DNA of 16,778 nucleotides from TH5896 sp049578985 (GCA_049578985.1 JBAUMZ010000158.1:1-16778), one strand, 5' to 3'; numbered from the stretch's first letter, positions 1 through 6,917 are shown. Notes: a model not told the origin generated them from the sequence alone. Translations and numbers: made by a program.

Positions 1-54
1 CAGTCCATTCCTTTTCACGTATTAGATTGTACCTTCTATCGATTTCTATATGGA

Positions 55-76
55 TACACTTCCTCACAGAAGTGTA
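55..76. other. Intergenic hairpin, 8-bp perfect stem
   Basis: TACACTTC (55-62) and GAAGTGTA (69-76) are perfect inverted repeats around a 6-nt loop, CTCACA. It lies in the 274 bp before the first gene, where I found no convincing coding frame on either strand. It could be a terminator or an RNA structure belonging to a gene left of the window, or chance. There is no T-run beside it. Confidence 0.4.
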
Positions 77-244
77 ACCCATCTATGTAAGCTATAATGT
101 CACCTATGTTAGGACGTACAACAATTAGTTAAACGATTTATTGAGTCCACATTGATTTGATTCGTAGCAACCATGAACTTGCGTGACCATTGGCGCGATC
201 TTGTTTAGATAATATTCAATGATATCAAAGAATGAACAGTAAAG

Positions 245-250
245 TTTATC
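245..250 (+). promoter_or_regulatory. TATA-like box for the SnoaL-like gene
   Basis: TTTATC lies 25-30 bp before the ATG at 275, the spacing of an archaeal TATA box whose transcript begins at or next to the start codon. No Shine-Dalgarno sequence precedes the ATG, which fits a leaderless mRNA. Confidence 0.4.
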
Positions 251-274
251 CCTGCGTATACATATATTTTTTTC

Positions 275-706
275 ATGTCAGACTCAAAAAACAAGTCAAT
301 TGCTAGGCAGTTTATCGAGGAGATATTTAACCAAGGAAAAATAGATCAGGCAAAGAATTTTGTTACTCCTGATTTGCTTTACCATGGAGCAGAAGAGATT
401 AGAGGTATCGAGGAATTCAAAGAGTGGATTTCAGAAGATCGTAAGGCAATGCCTGATATGCAGGTTACGATATTAGATGACATAGAGGAACAGAACAAAG
501 TTGCTCTAAGGTGGAATCTGAAAGCCACTCAAGAAGGCGAAATTCTTGGGTTGCCGGCTACTCATGAGAAATTTGAAACAAGTGGTGTCGAAATCCTTCA
601 TTTTGAAGGAGGTAAGATAAAGGAAGCATGGACTGTATACGACGGCCTTAAGCCCGCATTGCAGATTGGCGCCGTTGAGATAGTAGAGCCGACGGCCTTG
701 AAATGA
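275..706 (+). CDS. SnoaL-like / ester cyclase family protein
   Basis: A 143-residue, single-domain protein of the SnoaL-like (NTF2-fold) superfamily, close to the usual family length. Features seen: an N-terminal helix with the pattern RQFIEEIFNQGKID (11-24), a Pro-Asp at 60-61 followed by beta strands, Arg-Trp at 79-80, the family-typical GLPATHEKFETSG segment (92-104) and the closing GGKIKEAWTVYD strand (112-123). The fold forms a cone-shaped pocket used by small cytosolic cyclases, isomerases and many proteins of unknown substrate; the reaction here cannot be read from sequence. It starts at ATG 275 behind a TATA-like box and appears monocistronic, followed by a hairpin 40 bp after its stop. 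Confidence 0.8.
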   Translation: MSDSKNKSIARQFIEEIFNQGKIDQAKNFVTPDLLYHGAEEIRGIEEFKEWISEDRKAMPDMQVTILDDIEEQNKVALRWNLKATQEGEILGLPATHEKFETSGVEILHFEGGKIKEAWTVYDGLKPALQIGAVEIVEPTALK

Positions 707-745
707 TATATCTTTCATGTCTAAATACATGACCTAATATGGTAG

Positions 746-764
746 GACTGCGCGTCACGCAGTC
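746..764. terminator. Hairpin 40 bp after the SnoaL-like gene
   Basis: GACTGCG (746-752) and CGCAGTC (758-764) form a perfect 7-bp stem with a 5-nt loop. A very similar hairpin with the same CTGCG/CGCAG core lies 43 bp after leuD (11938-11957). A 3'-end role (termination or RNA stability) is inferred from position; the T-run of an intrinsic terminator is absent. Confidence 0.4.
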
Positions 765-788
765 TCCCACTTTCCGCGGTCGGGCTTA

Positions 789-911
789 ATGGCTATGGGC
801 TATGAAAAAGGAAAGACACACACAATCGAAACTCGCTCTGGTTGGTTGAGTATCGATTCCAGCAAAAGGAAAGAAGTTATCAATATTGGTAACTTGATGC
901 ATTCAGTTTAA
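789..911 (+). CDS. Possible 40-residue mini-protein ending in a duplicated segment
   Basis: ATG at 789 (or 795) opens a 40-codon frame that ends TAA at 911. The product is hydrophilic and shows no domain I recognise; its middle contains TIETRSGWLSID. The last 15 codons and the stop lie in a 54-bp sequence repeated exactly at 981-1034 in the same reading frame, but the second copy has no start codon and a stop (TAA at 969-971) closes the frame upstream. This would be either a real small gene whose 3' end was duplicated, or a chance frame. I favour neither strongly. Confidence 0.25.
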   Translation: MAMGYEKGKTHTIETRSGWLSIDSSKRKEVINIGNLMHSV

Positions 912-917
912 AAGCCA
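864..917. repeat. 54-bp direct repeat, copy 1
   Basis: This segment, beginning AAAAGGAAAGAAGTTATC and ending CAGTTTAAAAGCCA, is identical to 981-1034 with a period of 117 bp. Copy 1 covers the 3' end of the mini-ORF at 789-911. No transposase is nearby. Confidence 0.95.
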
Positions 918-953
918 GGCAAGCCTATAGAAAAGGCTTTAAAAATATGGTAC

Positions 954-981
954 AATATGATTCTAGAGTAATATGATTCTA
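954..981. repeat. 12-bp direct repeat pair before the second 54-bp copy
   Basis: AATATGATTCTA occurs at 954-965 and again at 970-981, the second copy running directly into the 54-bp repeat. It suggests local slippage or end-joining when the 54-bp unit was duplicated. Confidence 0.7.
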
Positions 982-1034
982 AAAGGAAAGAAGTTATCAA
1001 TATTGGTAACTTGATGCATTCAGTTTAAAAGCCA
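981..1034. repeat. 54-bp direct repeat, copy 2
   Basis: An exact copy of 864-917, 117 bp downstream. The offset is a multiple of three, so the frame of the duplicated codons is preserved, but no start codon serves this copy. Confidence 0.95.
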
Positions 1035-1231
1035 TAAACTATAATAACACAGCAACAAATATCTGGGACCAAGAAGACTGAGAAGATAGACCAATACAGT
1101 GCCCCCAGAATATCTTTATATGGACTGAGACAATACATACCATAAATTTGAATGCATTCGATATAAGTAGGAAAAGTATAACTGCTTGGTGTGAGGATTG
1201 TAACTTGGTTTTCGATAACCGATGGGCAGCA

Positions 1232-1344
1232 AATTCTCATAAAGAAAATGACCATCATAGGGTGAGAATTTCAGAGTTTTGGATTACTGGGAGAAGATGA
1301 ACATCATAGGGTGAATTCTCATAAAGAAAATGAACATCATAGGG
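1232..1344. repeat. 31-bp direct repeats plus a partial third unit
   Basis: The unit starting AATTCTCATAAAGAAAATGA and ending CATCATAGGG occurs at 1232-1262 and 1314-1344 with one mismatch (C or A before CATCATAGGG). A third partial unit, AGATGAACATCATAGGGTGA, lies between them at 1295-1314. Spacing is irregular (82 bp between full copies), there is no dyad, and two to three copies are too few for a CRISPR array. Confidence 0.9.
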
Positions 1345-1533
1345 AATTAGCAATTTGGAAGTTTATCTATCTTTTTCGGTTTATGATTGCCTAGACCATA
1401 TGCATTAAAAAACACTATATCACCTAGGTCACAAGCCTAAACCTTCTAATTTTGCTTGCGTAGAATGTTGAACCTGAGTTGGGCTGAATATTGCCAGGTG
1501 TAGCACCCATTCCAATCAGATTCTACCTAATTC

Positions 1534-1540
1534 TTTTATG
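1534..1540 (+). promoter_or_regulatory. TATA-like box for the nitroreductase
   Basis: TTTTATG lies 26-32 bp before the ATG at 1566, the archaeal TATA-box distance for a leaderless or near-leaderless transcript. No Shine-Dalgarno sequence precedes the start. Confidence 0.35.
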
Positions 1541-1565
1541 CATGGGTTTGGTTATTAAGCTGTAG

Positions 1566-2183
1566 ATGCAGCCATCAGACATACTTTCCAGAATGTACCA
1601 AACAGATACAGTACACGATAAAGTATATCCTAAATTGGAAGAAGAATCAAAGCAGGATTTTGATGATGTTCTTCAGACTAACATATTTAACGTTATGTTA
1701 AATAGAAGATCACAGAGGAAATTCGAGGATAGACCGGTTGAAGACTGGAAAATGGACATGATTTTTGCTGCTGCCGACACTGCTCCAACAGCCGGTGGAT
1801 TTCAAGGCTTCGAGATATTCCATGTAAAAGACCCGTTAGTTAAGACGAAGTTAGTTGAAGCTGCAAACAAACAGCCATACGTCAATGCCCCGTCAGTGTT
1901 AGTATTTTGTATGAATCCTTCCAGAGTCAAATTAAATTTTCCTCAGACAATTATTCAAAAGTTCTCGCTCCAAGATGCCACATTGGCTGCAGCTTATGCT
2001 CAGCTCGCCGCACATGCTCTGGGATTGAGATCTATATGGATCGGAATGATTGACGAAGAAAAAGTGAAGCAGGCTTTGTCTACCGAATATATTCCTTCAT
2101 CTATCCTTTGTTTAGGATACCCGCTGAAGTTGCTCCATCCAAAACCAAAGAGAAATCTTAAGGAGCTTATACATGAAGTATAA
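1566..2183 (+). CDS. Nitroreductase family (FMN-dependent) oxidoreductase
   Basis: A 205-residue protein of the nitroreductase superfamily, typical in length. Such enzymes bind FMN at a dimer interface and use NAD(P)H to reduce nitro compounds, quinones or flavins; the true substrate is unknown. Seen in the sequence: the N-terminal phosphate-binding signature RRSQRKF (47-53), APTAGGFQGFEIF (73-85) near the flavin ring, the long helix QDATLAAAYAQLAAHALGL (136-154) leading to SIWIG, and the C-terminal CLGYP (182-186) with the basic PKPKR tail. About 45 residues precede the first motif, somewhat more than in the shortest family members. The ATG at 1566 follows a TATA-like box. It is monocistronic and converges on a tiny minus-strand frame ending at 2205. 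Confidence 0.9.
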   Translation: MQPSDILSRMYQTDTVHDKVYPKLEEESKQDFDDVLQTNIFNVMLNRRSQRKFEDRPVEDWKMDMIFAAADTAPTAGGFQGFEIFHVKDPLVKTKLVEAANKQPYVNAPSVLVFCMNPSRVKLNFPQTIIQKFSLQDATLAAAYAQLAAHALGLRSIWIGMIDEEKVKQALSTEYIPSSILCLGYPLKLLHPKPKRNLKELIHEV

Positions 2184-2204
2184 CCTTCAGAATCAAAGGC
2201 AGAT

Positions 2205-2330
2205 TTAAAAGTACTGCTTTCCACTCTCAATGTTGACATACCTCTGTTTGTTTTCTGGTGTGATAAGCTCGTGAAACTCCCATCGAGGATTTGGATGCAA
2301 TAATTTGAAAACGTTCTCCCCCAGAGACAC
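2205..2330 (-). CDS. Possible 41-residue protein, unidentified
   Basis: A minus-strand frame with GTG at 2330 and TAA at 2205, closed upstream by TGA at 2352. The peptide is protein-like rather than random, with a run such as FKLLHPNPRWEFHELITPEN (8-27), and has no cysteines. TTGATATA lies 18-26 bp before the GTG and could be a TATA box. It converges on the nitroreductase, 21 bp between stops. It may be a true micro-protein or the last part of a decayed gene; I recognise no family. Confidence 0.4.
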   Translation of the reverse strand: MSLGENVFKLLHPNPRWEFHELITPENKQRYVNIESGKQYF

Positions 2331-2397
2331 TGGTAACCATAGCCCGGTATATCAATTGGGGAGATCTGATAGCACCAGATAAGGTGCGAGAGAGTAT

Positions 2398-2580
2398 TTA
2401 GCCGATGTCAATCTCAGCTTTGAACCTGCCTTTGAATTCGATTTGCGCTAGGAAATCTAAAAGTTGACGGTAGCAATTTTCTCCAGTAAATGTCCTCTCA
2501 GTCAACACCCCGCTGAATATCTCGATATCAATAGTGATTGATTTGTCCTTTAGTTTCAGTAAAATGTTGTTTAGTTCCAA
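2398..2580 (-). CDS. Small unidentified protein, 60 residues
   Basis: A minus-strand frame starting at TTG 2580, the only start codon available because TGA lies immediately upstream. The product alternates hydrophobic and charged residues, with beta-like LKDKSITIDIEIFSG (10-24) and a helix-like QLLDFLAQIEF (39-49), and ends at an acidic tail. I recognise no family. It lies 67 bp upstream of the 41-residue frame on the same strand. The sole TTG start and shortness leave open that it is a gene remnant. Confidence 0.35.
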   Translation of the reverse strand: MELNNILLKLKDKSITIDIEIFSGVLTERTFTGENCYRQLLDFLAQIEFKGRFKAEIDIG

Positions 2581-2685
2581 TCACTTATCACATAGCTAAT
2601 ACCTATTCCGTAGACCTTGGGATTCGCTTCGCAACTACATTGCCGAAAGTGTTGTACTGAGTGACGCTTTCTCTTCTCTGACCTT

Positions 2686-2700
2686 GACCTTACAAAGGTC
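2686..2700. other. GACCTT-ACA-AAGGTC inverted repeat
   Basis: A perfect 6-bp dyad with a 3-nt centre, embedded among further TGACC words (around 2679-2705). It sits between two minus-strand genes, more than 100 bp from the next start codon, so an operator role is only a possibility. Confidence 0.3.
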
Positions 2701-2778
2701 TGACCTGACAAATGGAGGGTATTCGAGCGCACCCTGATACAGTCGACTAACGTTGTTTTCTCATCTCCCTTGAGAAAC

Positions 2779-3336
2779 CTATTTACTATTCGTCAGTATC
2801 CGATCTCTTATTTCAGAACGTATGTCTTCTAGTGCAAAATGGACATTGAAGCAATCTGAGAGCCTCTCTTCAATTTCTTCTCTAGTGACATCCTTCTGAC
2901 GTCTATCCCCATTTTGGTCGAAATATATTAATCTGATCATGTCGTCGAGTTCTGATTTATCAAGAAATGTCTGAGAGGTATCCAACGAAGCAGAATAGAG
3001 CCAACCTGAATATTCATCTATCCTGCGTACGTCTTCAAATAACCTAGGATATTCCTTCAACAAGTCTGGGTAATCATTGGAAATGATCTTCTCTAAAATC
3101 TCTGTAAGAGATATCCTGGGAAGATAGACATTCAATAGAATTGACACAAACTGTTGCCTCTTCCCATCTACGCCAGGTGTACAAAAATGATGCGAGATTA
3201 TATCTCGCACAAGCGATTCTAATGATGACACCTTCGTAAGGTACATGCCTCTAATCATAGAATCTCGCTGATACAATTTTTCAAGTAGAGCCTTGTTGCC
3301 CTGATCACGTTTCATAGACATCGTATCTTTTGACAT
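2779..3336 (-). CDS. Unidentified helical protein, possible degenerate HEPN domain
   Basis: A 185-residue, mostly alpha-helical, charged cytosolic protein without signal peptide. Its order of elements reminds me of HEPN-type proteins: a helix with LESLVRDIISHHF (39-51), a middle segment FVSILLNVYLPRISLTEIL (63-81), then YPRLFEDVRRIDEYSGWLYS (96-115) followed by SLD. In active HEPN RNases the last helix carries an R-x4-6-H motif (often RNxxAH); at the matching place this protein reads EYSGWLYS, so the catalytic Arg and His are not visible. The family link is from memory of the pattern, not a search. ATG at 3336 follows an AT-rich TATA-like box at 3362-3371. No nucleotidyltransferase (MNT) antitoxin neighbour is present. 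Confidence 0.6.
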   Translation of the reverse strand: MSKDTMSMKRDQGNKALLEKLYQRDSMIRGMYLTKVSSLESLVRDIISHHFCTPGVDGKRQQFVSILLNVYLPRISLTEILEKIISNDYPDLLKEYPRLFEDVRRIDEYSGWLYSASLDTSQTFLDKSELDDMIRLIYFDQNGDRRQKDVTREEIEERLSDCFNVHFALEDIRSEIRDRILTNSK

Positions 3337-3434
3337 ATGTATTCTATTAAACTTCTACTCCAAATATTTATCATTTAAATGGCGTCGGATCTCGTTGTGC
3401 AAAGAATAGATATAATCCCAACAAAATGTGGTCC

Positions 3435-3450
3435 TCCCTAAAAAAAGGGA
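3435..3450. other. Short hairpin TCCCT-A6-AGGGA
   Basis: A 5-bp perfect dyad around six A residues, in the space between the aglB stop and the next minus-strand gene. It is too weak and too far from either gene for a firm role. Confidence 0.25.
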
Positions 3451-3613
3451 CAATGCCGTAGAGCGGATATAATACATACTGTTGCGGAGTTACTTTATCC
3501 TCGTTCTACCTCAAACCGATTTTTACTTCTGCCTGAAGCTCGTCATTCTCTTATGATAACTCTTCCTAACGGATCTTTTTCACAAACCTTTCGCTTACTA
3601 CAGCACAGACCTT

Positions 3614-6436
3614 TCACGCTGTTCCAGATGAATTGCGATTTATTACGTTTATTCCGGTAATTCTTGCATCATCCGGAATGGTAGGCTGATCGGCTTGTCC
3701 GAAGGACGATGTGGTGGGAAGACCTGCTATCTTGTCGACCGTGTCCATACCCTGAATTACCCTTCCAAACGCAGTATATTGTCCATCCAAAAACTGAGAG
3801 TCATTAGTTACGATAAAAAATTGTGATCCTGCACTATTGGGGTCGGAAGACCGAGCCATAGAAACAACACCCCGAATATGTGGAACATCATTGAACTCCT
3901 CATCTATGGAATACCCTGGTCCACCCGTACCCCAGTTGTTTCGCTGTGATGTATTGCCCTTAGTGTTGGGATCCCCGCCTTGGATCATAAAATTGCTAAT
4001 AATTCTGTGAAACACCGTACCGTTGTAAAAACCATCCTGGGCAAGTCTCTTAAAATTATCTACGTGGTTTGGTGCCACCTCCGGTAGAAATTCGATCGTT
4101 ATGGGGCCCTGTGCTGTTTGAATTATAGCAGTTTCCTGGGTGGAATTCGAGTTAGTGGGATTGGTCGAATTCGAGGCAAAAGGTTGAGAACCTGCTGTTG
4201 TGCTGTTGCTGTCAATACTAGTGCTCTTATCTTGGTTTCCATTACGCATAGAATCAGACTGATAGTCTTGATTAACCTTATAAACCAATACACCAAAAAC
4301 GAGGCCTGGATTACTAGACACGAAGCTGGGCGACGCGTAAACGAGGCTAAATGGCTGATCCGGCTGCTCGCTTAAGGGGTACTTCAGATGCTGAGTGTAC
4401 AGGGCTATTGTACCTGGCTGATATGCCGGCTGGATCCCTGCTAGCTGGCCACCCTGGATCGTAGCATATGCCTGAGGTTCAAATGGAATTAATTTCCCAA
4501 GCAAAGTGTCGTTCCAAAACTTAGGGGTAGGGGTAAAGCCATCCTGCTCCAAATAATCCATTTCATTGAACCCTCCAATTCGAATAAACCACTGCTTCTT
4601 ACTTTCGTCCCCTCCGCTGCCAAGGGTATAGAAGGAGGTCCCATTTGCACCTGGAAATCGCTGCCCTACCAGATACAGTACCACATAGTCTGAATTCAGT
4701 TCCTTGGCAATATCGTAGCCTTCCTTCTCTGGTTCAATAAACATTTTGGCAAGCTCAGCTATACGTGTCTGATTTATGGTGGCGTTATCGGCTAGGCTAG
4801 TTCTATTGGCCAGCGTAGTTATCCAATACCCATAGTCCCACCAGGCCGCAACAACTGAATCCTTAGGAGTGTTATTTGAGATCCAATTTAATGCATCTAT
4901 CCAGTCAGCTACTTGCATCCTGTACCCTGTCCCCCCGTTAGCAATGGATGGCGGAACGTCTGCTGAGGTCACCCAATTGATGTTGGGTGGATAAAATAGA
5001 GGAACGGTCAAGAGGAAAATCAATACAACGGCAAACGATGTCACTATTGGTCTATTATGTGAAGGCTTTGATTGAAGACGCTCGATTCTTTTCTTTTCCC
5101 TCCCTTTAGCCGCTTTATATTGAGCATCTGAATAAGTACTGGGAGAAGAATATCTTTCCATAAAGATTCTGCTTAGATCGAAGAGTCCCATCGATGCCAA
5201 AACTATAATGCTGATCGACGAAAAGACAAGCAACCTTGCAAATGTCGCACTTACATAAAGTCCAGTGACCCCCAGTATCAGAGCAAAGATTGTCATATCA
5301 GTTCTCTTCCGAAACGCCATCCATATGCCAAATCCAGCAAACATCATCAATACTGAGTAGTCGATGAAGTAATCCACTATGGTAGGTGTAAAGTGTTCGG
5401 CTACTGAAGCCGTTAATGGATTTTGCGCTGAAAGAAATGGGTTTATCGCATTCAAATATCTAAACGAAGGGGAATAGTACGCCTCAGTCAAAATTATGCC
5501 AAAACTAATTGCGACGAATATCCCTAGCACAATTCCTGAATTCCGTATCGCATGATCGGCTGAAGTAAATTTCCTCACAAAGAAGGTCGCCGCCAAAAAT
5601 AAGGTTCCACCCATTAATGCGATTCCAGGGGGTCCGAATACAAAGGATATTCCAGGCCGAGGGAATATTCCCGCAGTGGCCAATGTCATGACGCTTATGC
5701 ATATTGCCACTGTCAAAGGTATACCCAAATCTTTTCGGAAAAACGGGATAGCTATAAAGAAAATGGAGAGGGGTATCGCGAAATATTGTATTCCGCCCCA
5801 TGAAGCATTAGCCAAACCTAGCAAGAATCCAGCTAATACAGCTTTGAGCACTAGAAATTTAATTTGCCTACCTTTTATTGCGGAAACAAAAAGATACATT
5901 GCGACAATGCCAAGGAACAATCCCAAAGGCTCTGACTTGAACCACCCTAGATTCCCTCGCTGAATTATGGCAGGAGTAAAAGCAAAGAACAACGCAGCGA
6001 ATAGGCCTGCTGAAGTACCCTTTAATCTTCGAACGAGGGCAAAAATAGCTATGGTAGTAAAGGAACCCATTATAACAGGGAAAATTATGACAAAATCCAG
6101 AAGTGACGAACCAGCACCAAATATCTCATATAGAAATGCGGCCACAATGTGCAGACCAGTTTGGGATGTAGCAGGGACGTTCCTTCCCTCTGGATACCAA
6201 GAGATCGTGTCGTGCCAGTTTAGGTATGCTTGCAGACCATTATCCACAATGTATTTGGTCGCTCGGTAATCAAAATAGGGATCAAATTCATTCAAAAAGT
6301 AACCATATTTAATAGGATATGACCTGATTATAAAGGCGGTCGAAAATGATATTGCAAGTACTCCTATTACTAGCAAGTGTTTAAGTTGAAAGTTGAAATG
6401 AGCTGTACTTAGCAGCGTTTTACTTCCATCGAGCAT
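3614..6436 (-). CDS. aglB: Oligosaccharyltransferase STT3/AglB fused to cyclophilin
   Basis: A 940-residue protein. Residues 1-720 are STT3/AglB, the membrane enzyme that moves a lipid-linked glycan to Asn in N-x-S/T of exported proteins. Seen: EFDPYFDYRATKYIV (50-64), nearly the eukaryotic form of the first DxD motif; GWFKSEP (164-170) at the second acidic site; SVAE (344-347), the loop-5 SVSE motif; WWDYG (532-536), which reads the sequon Thr/Ser; and DNATINQTRIAELAKM (550-565), the DK-type region. Hydrophobic helices fill about 20-480. A Ser/Asn/Thr-rich linker (about 722-770) has three N-S-T sequons. Residues about 768-935 are a complete cyclophilin peptidyl-prolyl isomerase: FHRII (809-813, catalytic Arg 811), QGGD (819-822), SMAR (859-862) and GSQFFIVTN (870-878). 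The fused domain would face outside. ATG at 6436. Confidence 0.95.
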   Translation of the reverse strand: MLDGSKTLLSTAHFNFQLKHLLVIGVLAISFSTAFIIRSYPIKYGYFLNEFDPYFDYRATKYIVDNGLQAYLNWHDTISWYPEGRNVPATSQTGLHIVAAFLYEIFGAGSSLLDFVIIFPVIMGSFTTIAIFALVRRLKGTSAGLFAALFFAFTPAIIQRGNLGWFKSEPLGLFLGIVAMYLFVSAIKGRQIKFLVLKAVLAGFLLGLANASWGGIQYFAIPLSIFFIAIPFFRKDLGIPLTVAICISVMTLATAGIFPRPGISFVFGPPGIALMGGTLFLAATFFVRKFTSADHAIRNSGIVLGIFVAISFGIILTEAYYSPSFRYLNAINPFLSAQNPLTASVAEHFTPTIVDYFIDYSVLMMFAGFGIWMAFRKRTDMTIFALILGVTGLYVSATFARLLVFSSISIIVLASMGLFDLSRIFMERYSSPSTYSDAQYKAAKGREKKRIERLQSKPSHNRPIVTSFAVVLIFLLTVPLFYPPNINWVTSADVPPSIANGGTGYRMQVADWIDALNWISNNTPKDSVVAAWWDYGYWITTLANRTSLADNATINQTRIAELAKMFIEPEKEGYDIAKELNSDYVVLYLVGQRFPGANGTSFYTLGSGGDESKKQWFIRIGGFNEMDYLEQDGFTPTPKFWNDTLLGKLIPFEPQAYATIQGGQLAGIQPAYQPGTIALYTQHLKYPLSEQPDQPFSLVYASPSFVSSNPGLVFGVLVYKVNQDYQSDSMRNGNQDKSTSIDSNSTTAGSQPFASNSTNPTNSNSTQETAIIQTAQGPITIEFLPEVAPNHVDNFKRLAQDGFYNGTVFHRIISNFMIQGGDPNTKGNTSQRNNWGTGGPGYSIDEEFNDVPHIRGVVSMARSSDPNSAGSQFFIVTNDSQFLDGQYTAFGRVIQGMDTVDKIAGLPTTSSFGQADQPTIPDDARITGINVINRNSSGTA

Positions 6437-6543
6437 GCTAAGACAGGTTGATCTAACCTCTTTTTTACGTTACTGATACTATCTCATTATGTTGCAGCCT
6501 AGAGAGAAGTGCGAAGTAGAGCATAAGATTTCAATATAGGGTC

Positions 6544-6579
6544 GCCGAGAGGAGTGTCAAAATTAACTCCTGTCTCGGC
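6544..6579. other. Strong intergenic hairpin (7+5 bp stem)
   Basis: GCCGAGA-GGAGT (6544-6555) pairs with ACTCC-TG-TCTCGGC (6566-6579): 12 base pairs with a 2-nt bulge and a 10-nt loop. It lies 108 bp before the aglB start, in the aglB upstream region and over 300 bp after the DRG stop. It may be a leader structure, part of a small RNA or a terminator; no T-run follows on either strand. Confidence 0.5.
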
Positions 6580-6630
6580 AAGAACACAACAACCTACGAT
6601 TCGAGACCTAATCCTAATGACATTTGAGAA

Positions 6631-6891
6631 TTAAAGAAAAAATAGGGACCCGTTCCGAGGCTTTTGTATACGATATGTAACTAACGAACGAAGCTTTCTA
6701 TACGCAATCATTTCATAAGATGAGGGTGGCAGCTGTGAAGATTCAGAGTTAGACTGAAGATTTTCATGTCGTTGATGTGGAGAAGGTATTTGTCTGAGCT
6801 GCCACTCGTCAATAAAAGGTTGGTCTAGTCCCGGGGTAGTTCCACCAAAGAATTCAGATACTTGTTTGCGAGTTCTTTGTGGTAATGCTAA
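6631..6891 (-). other. 86-codon open frame directly after the DRG stop codon
   Basis: In the DRG reading frame the sequence stays open for 86 codons after TAG (6892-6894), to TAA at 6631. There is no ATG, GTG or TTG until an internal ATG about two thirds in, so it is not a separate gene as it stands. Its translation is Gln/Ser/Pro-rich in the middle and basic at the end, without recognised domain. Either chance, or a 3' remnant. DRG proteins normally end with the TGS domain, which is already complete before the TAG. Apart from the 23-bp duplication and the hairpin at 6544-6579, I see nothing else in this 455-bp gap. Confidence 0.3.
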
Positions 6892-6917
6892 CTAGCTCTT
6901 TTTGGTAATGCTAACTA
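6872..6917. repeat. 23-bp tandem duplication across the DRG stop codon
   Basis: Units 6872-6894 and 6895-6917 match at 21 of 23 positions and abut exactly. On the minus strand each reads TAGTTAGCATTACC followed by an A-rich end. The DRG stop TAG is the first triplet of the downstream unit, so the duplication sets where the protein ends. Confidence 0.9.

Larger units (their letters stand above)
1035..1565. other. Intergenic stretch without a convincing gene
   Basis: Apart from the direct repeats at 1232-1344 and the promoter of the next gene, I see nothing supported here. A minus-strand frame at 1025-1258 encodes an unusual Cys/Ile/Tyr-rich peptide, overlaps both repeat families and was rejected. 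The stretch could be decayed DNA. Confidence 0.5.

Noticed and set aside
864..1034. Ends of an insertion sequence
   Set aside because: The 54-bp copies are direct, not inverted, and there is no transposase or target-site duplication around them.
1025..1258. Minus-strand 77-codon frame in the repeat-rich gap
   Set aside because: It overlaps both repeat families, has an odd Cys/Ile/Tyr-rich composition and no promoter-like sequence.
1232..1344. CRISPR array
   Set aside because: Only two full units and one partial unit, with irregular spacing, no dyad and no cas genes in the window.
4118..6269. Several plus- and minus-strand frames inside aglB
   Set aside because: They are shadows of the 940-residue gene, whose motifs are unmistakable in the other frame.
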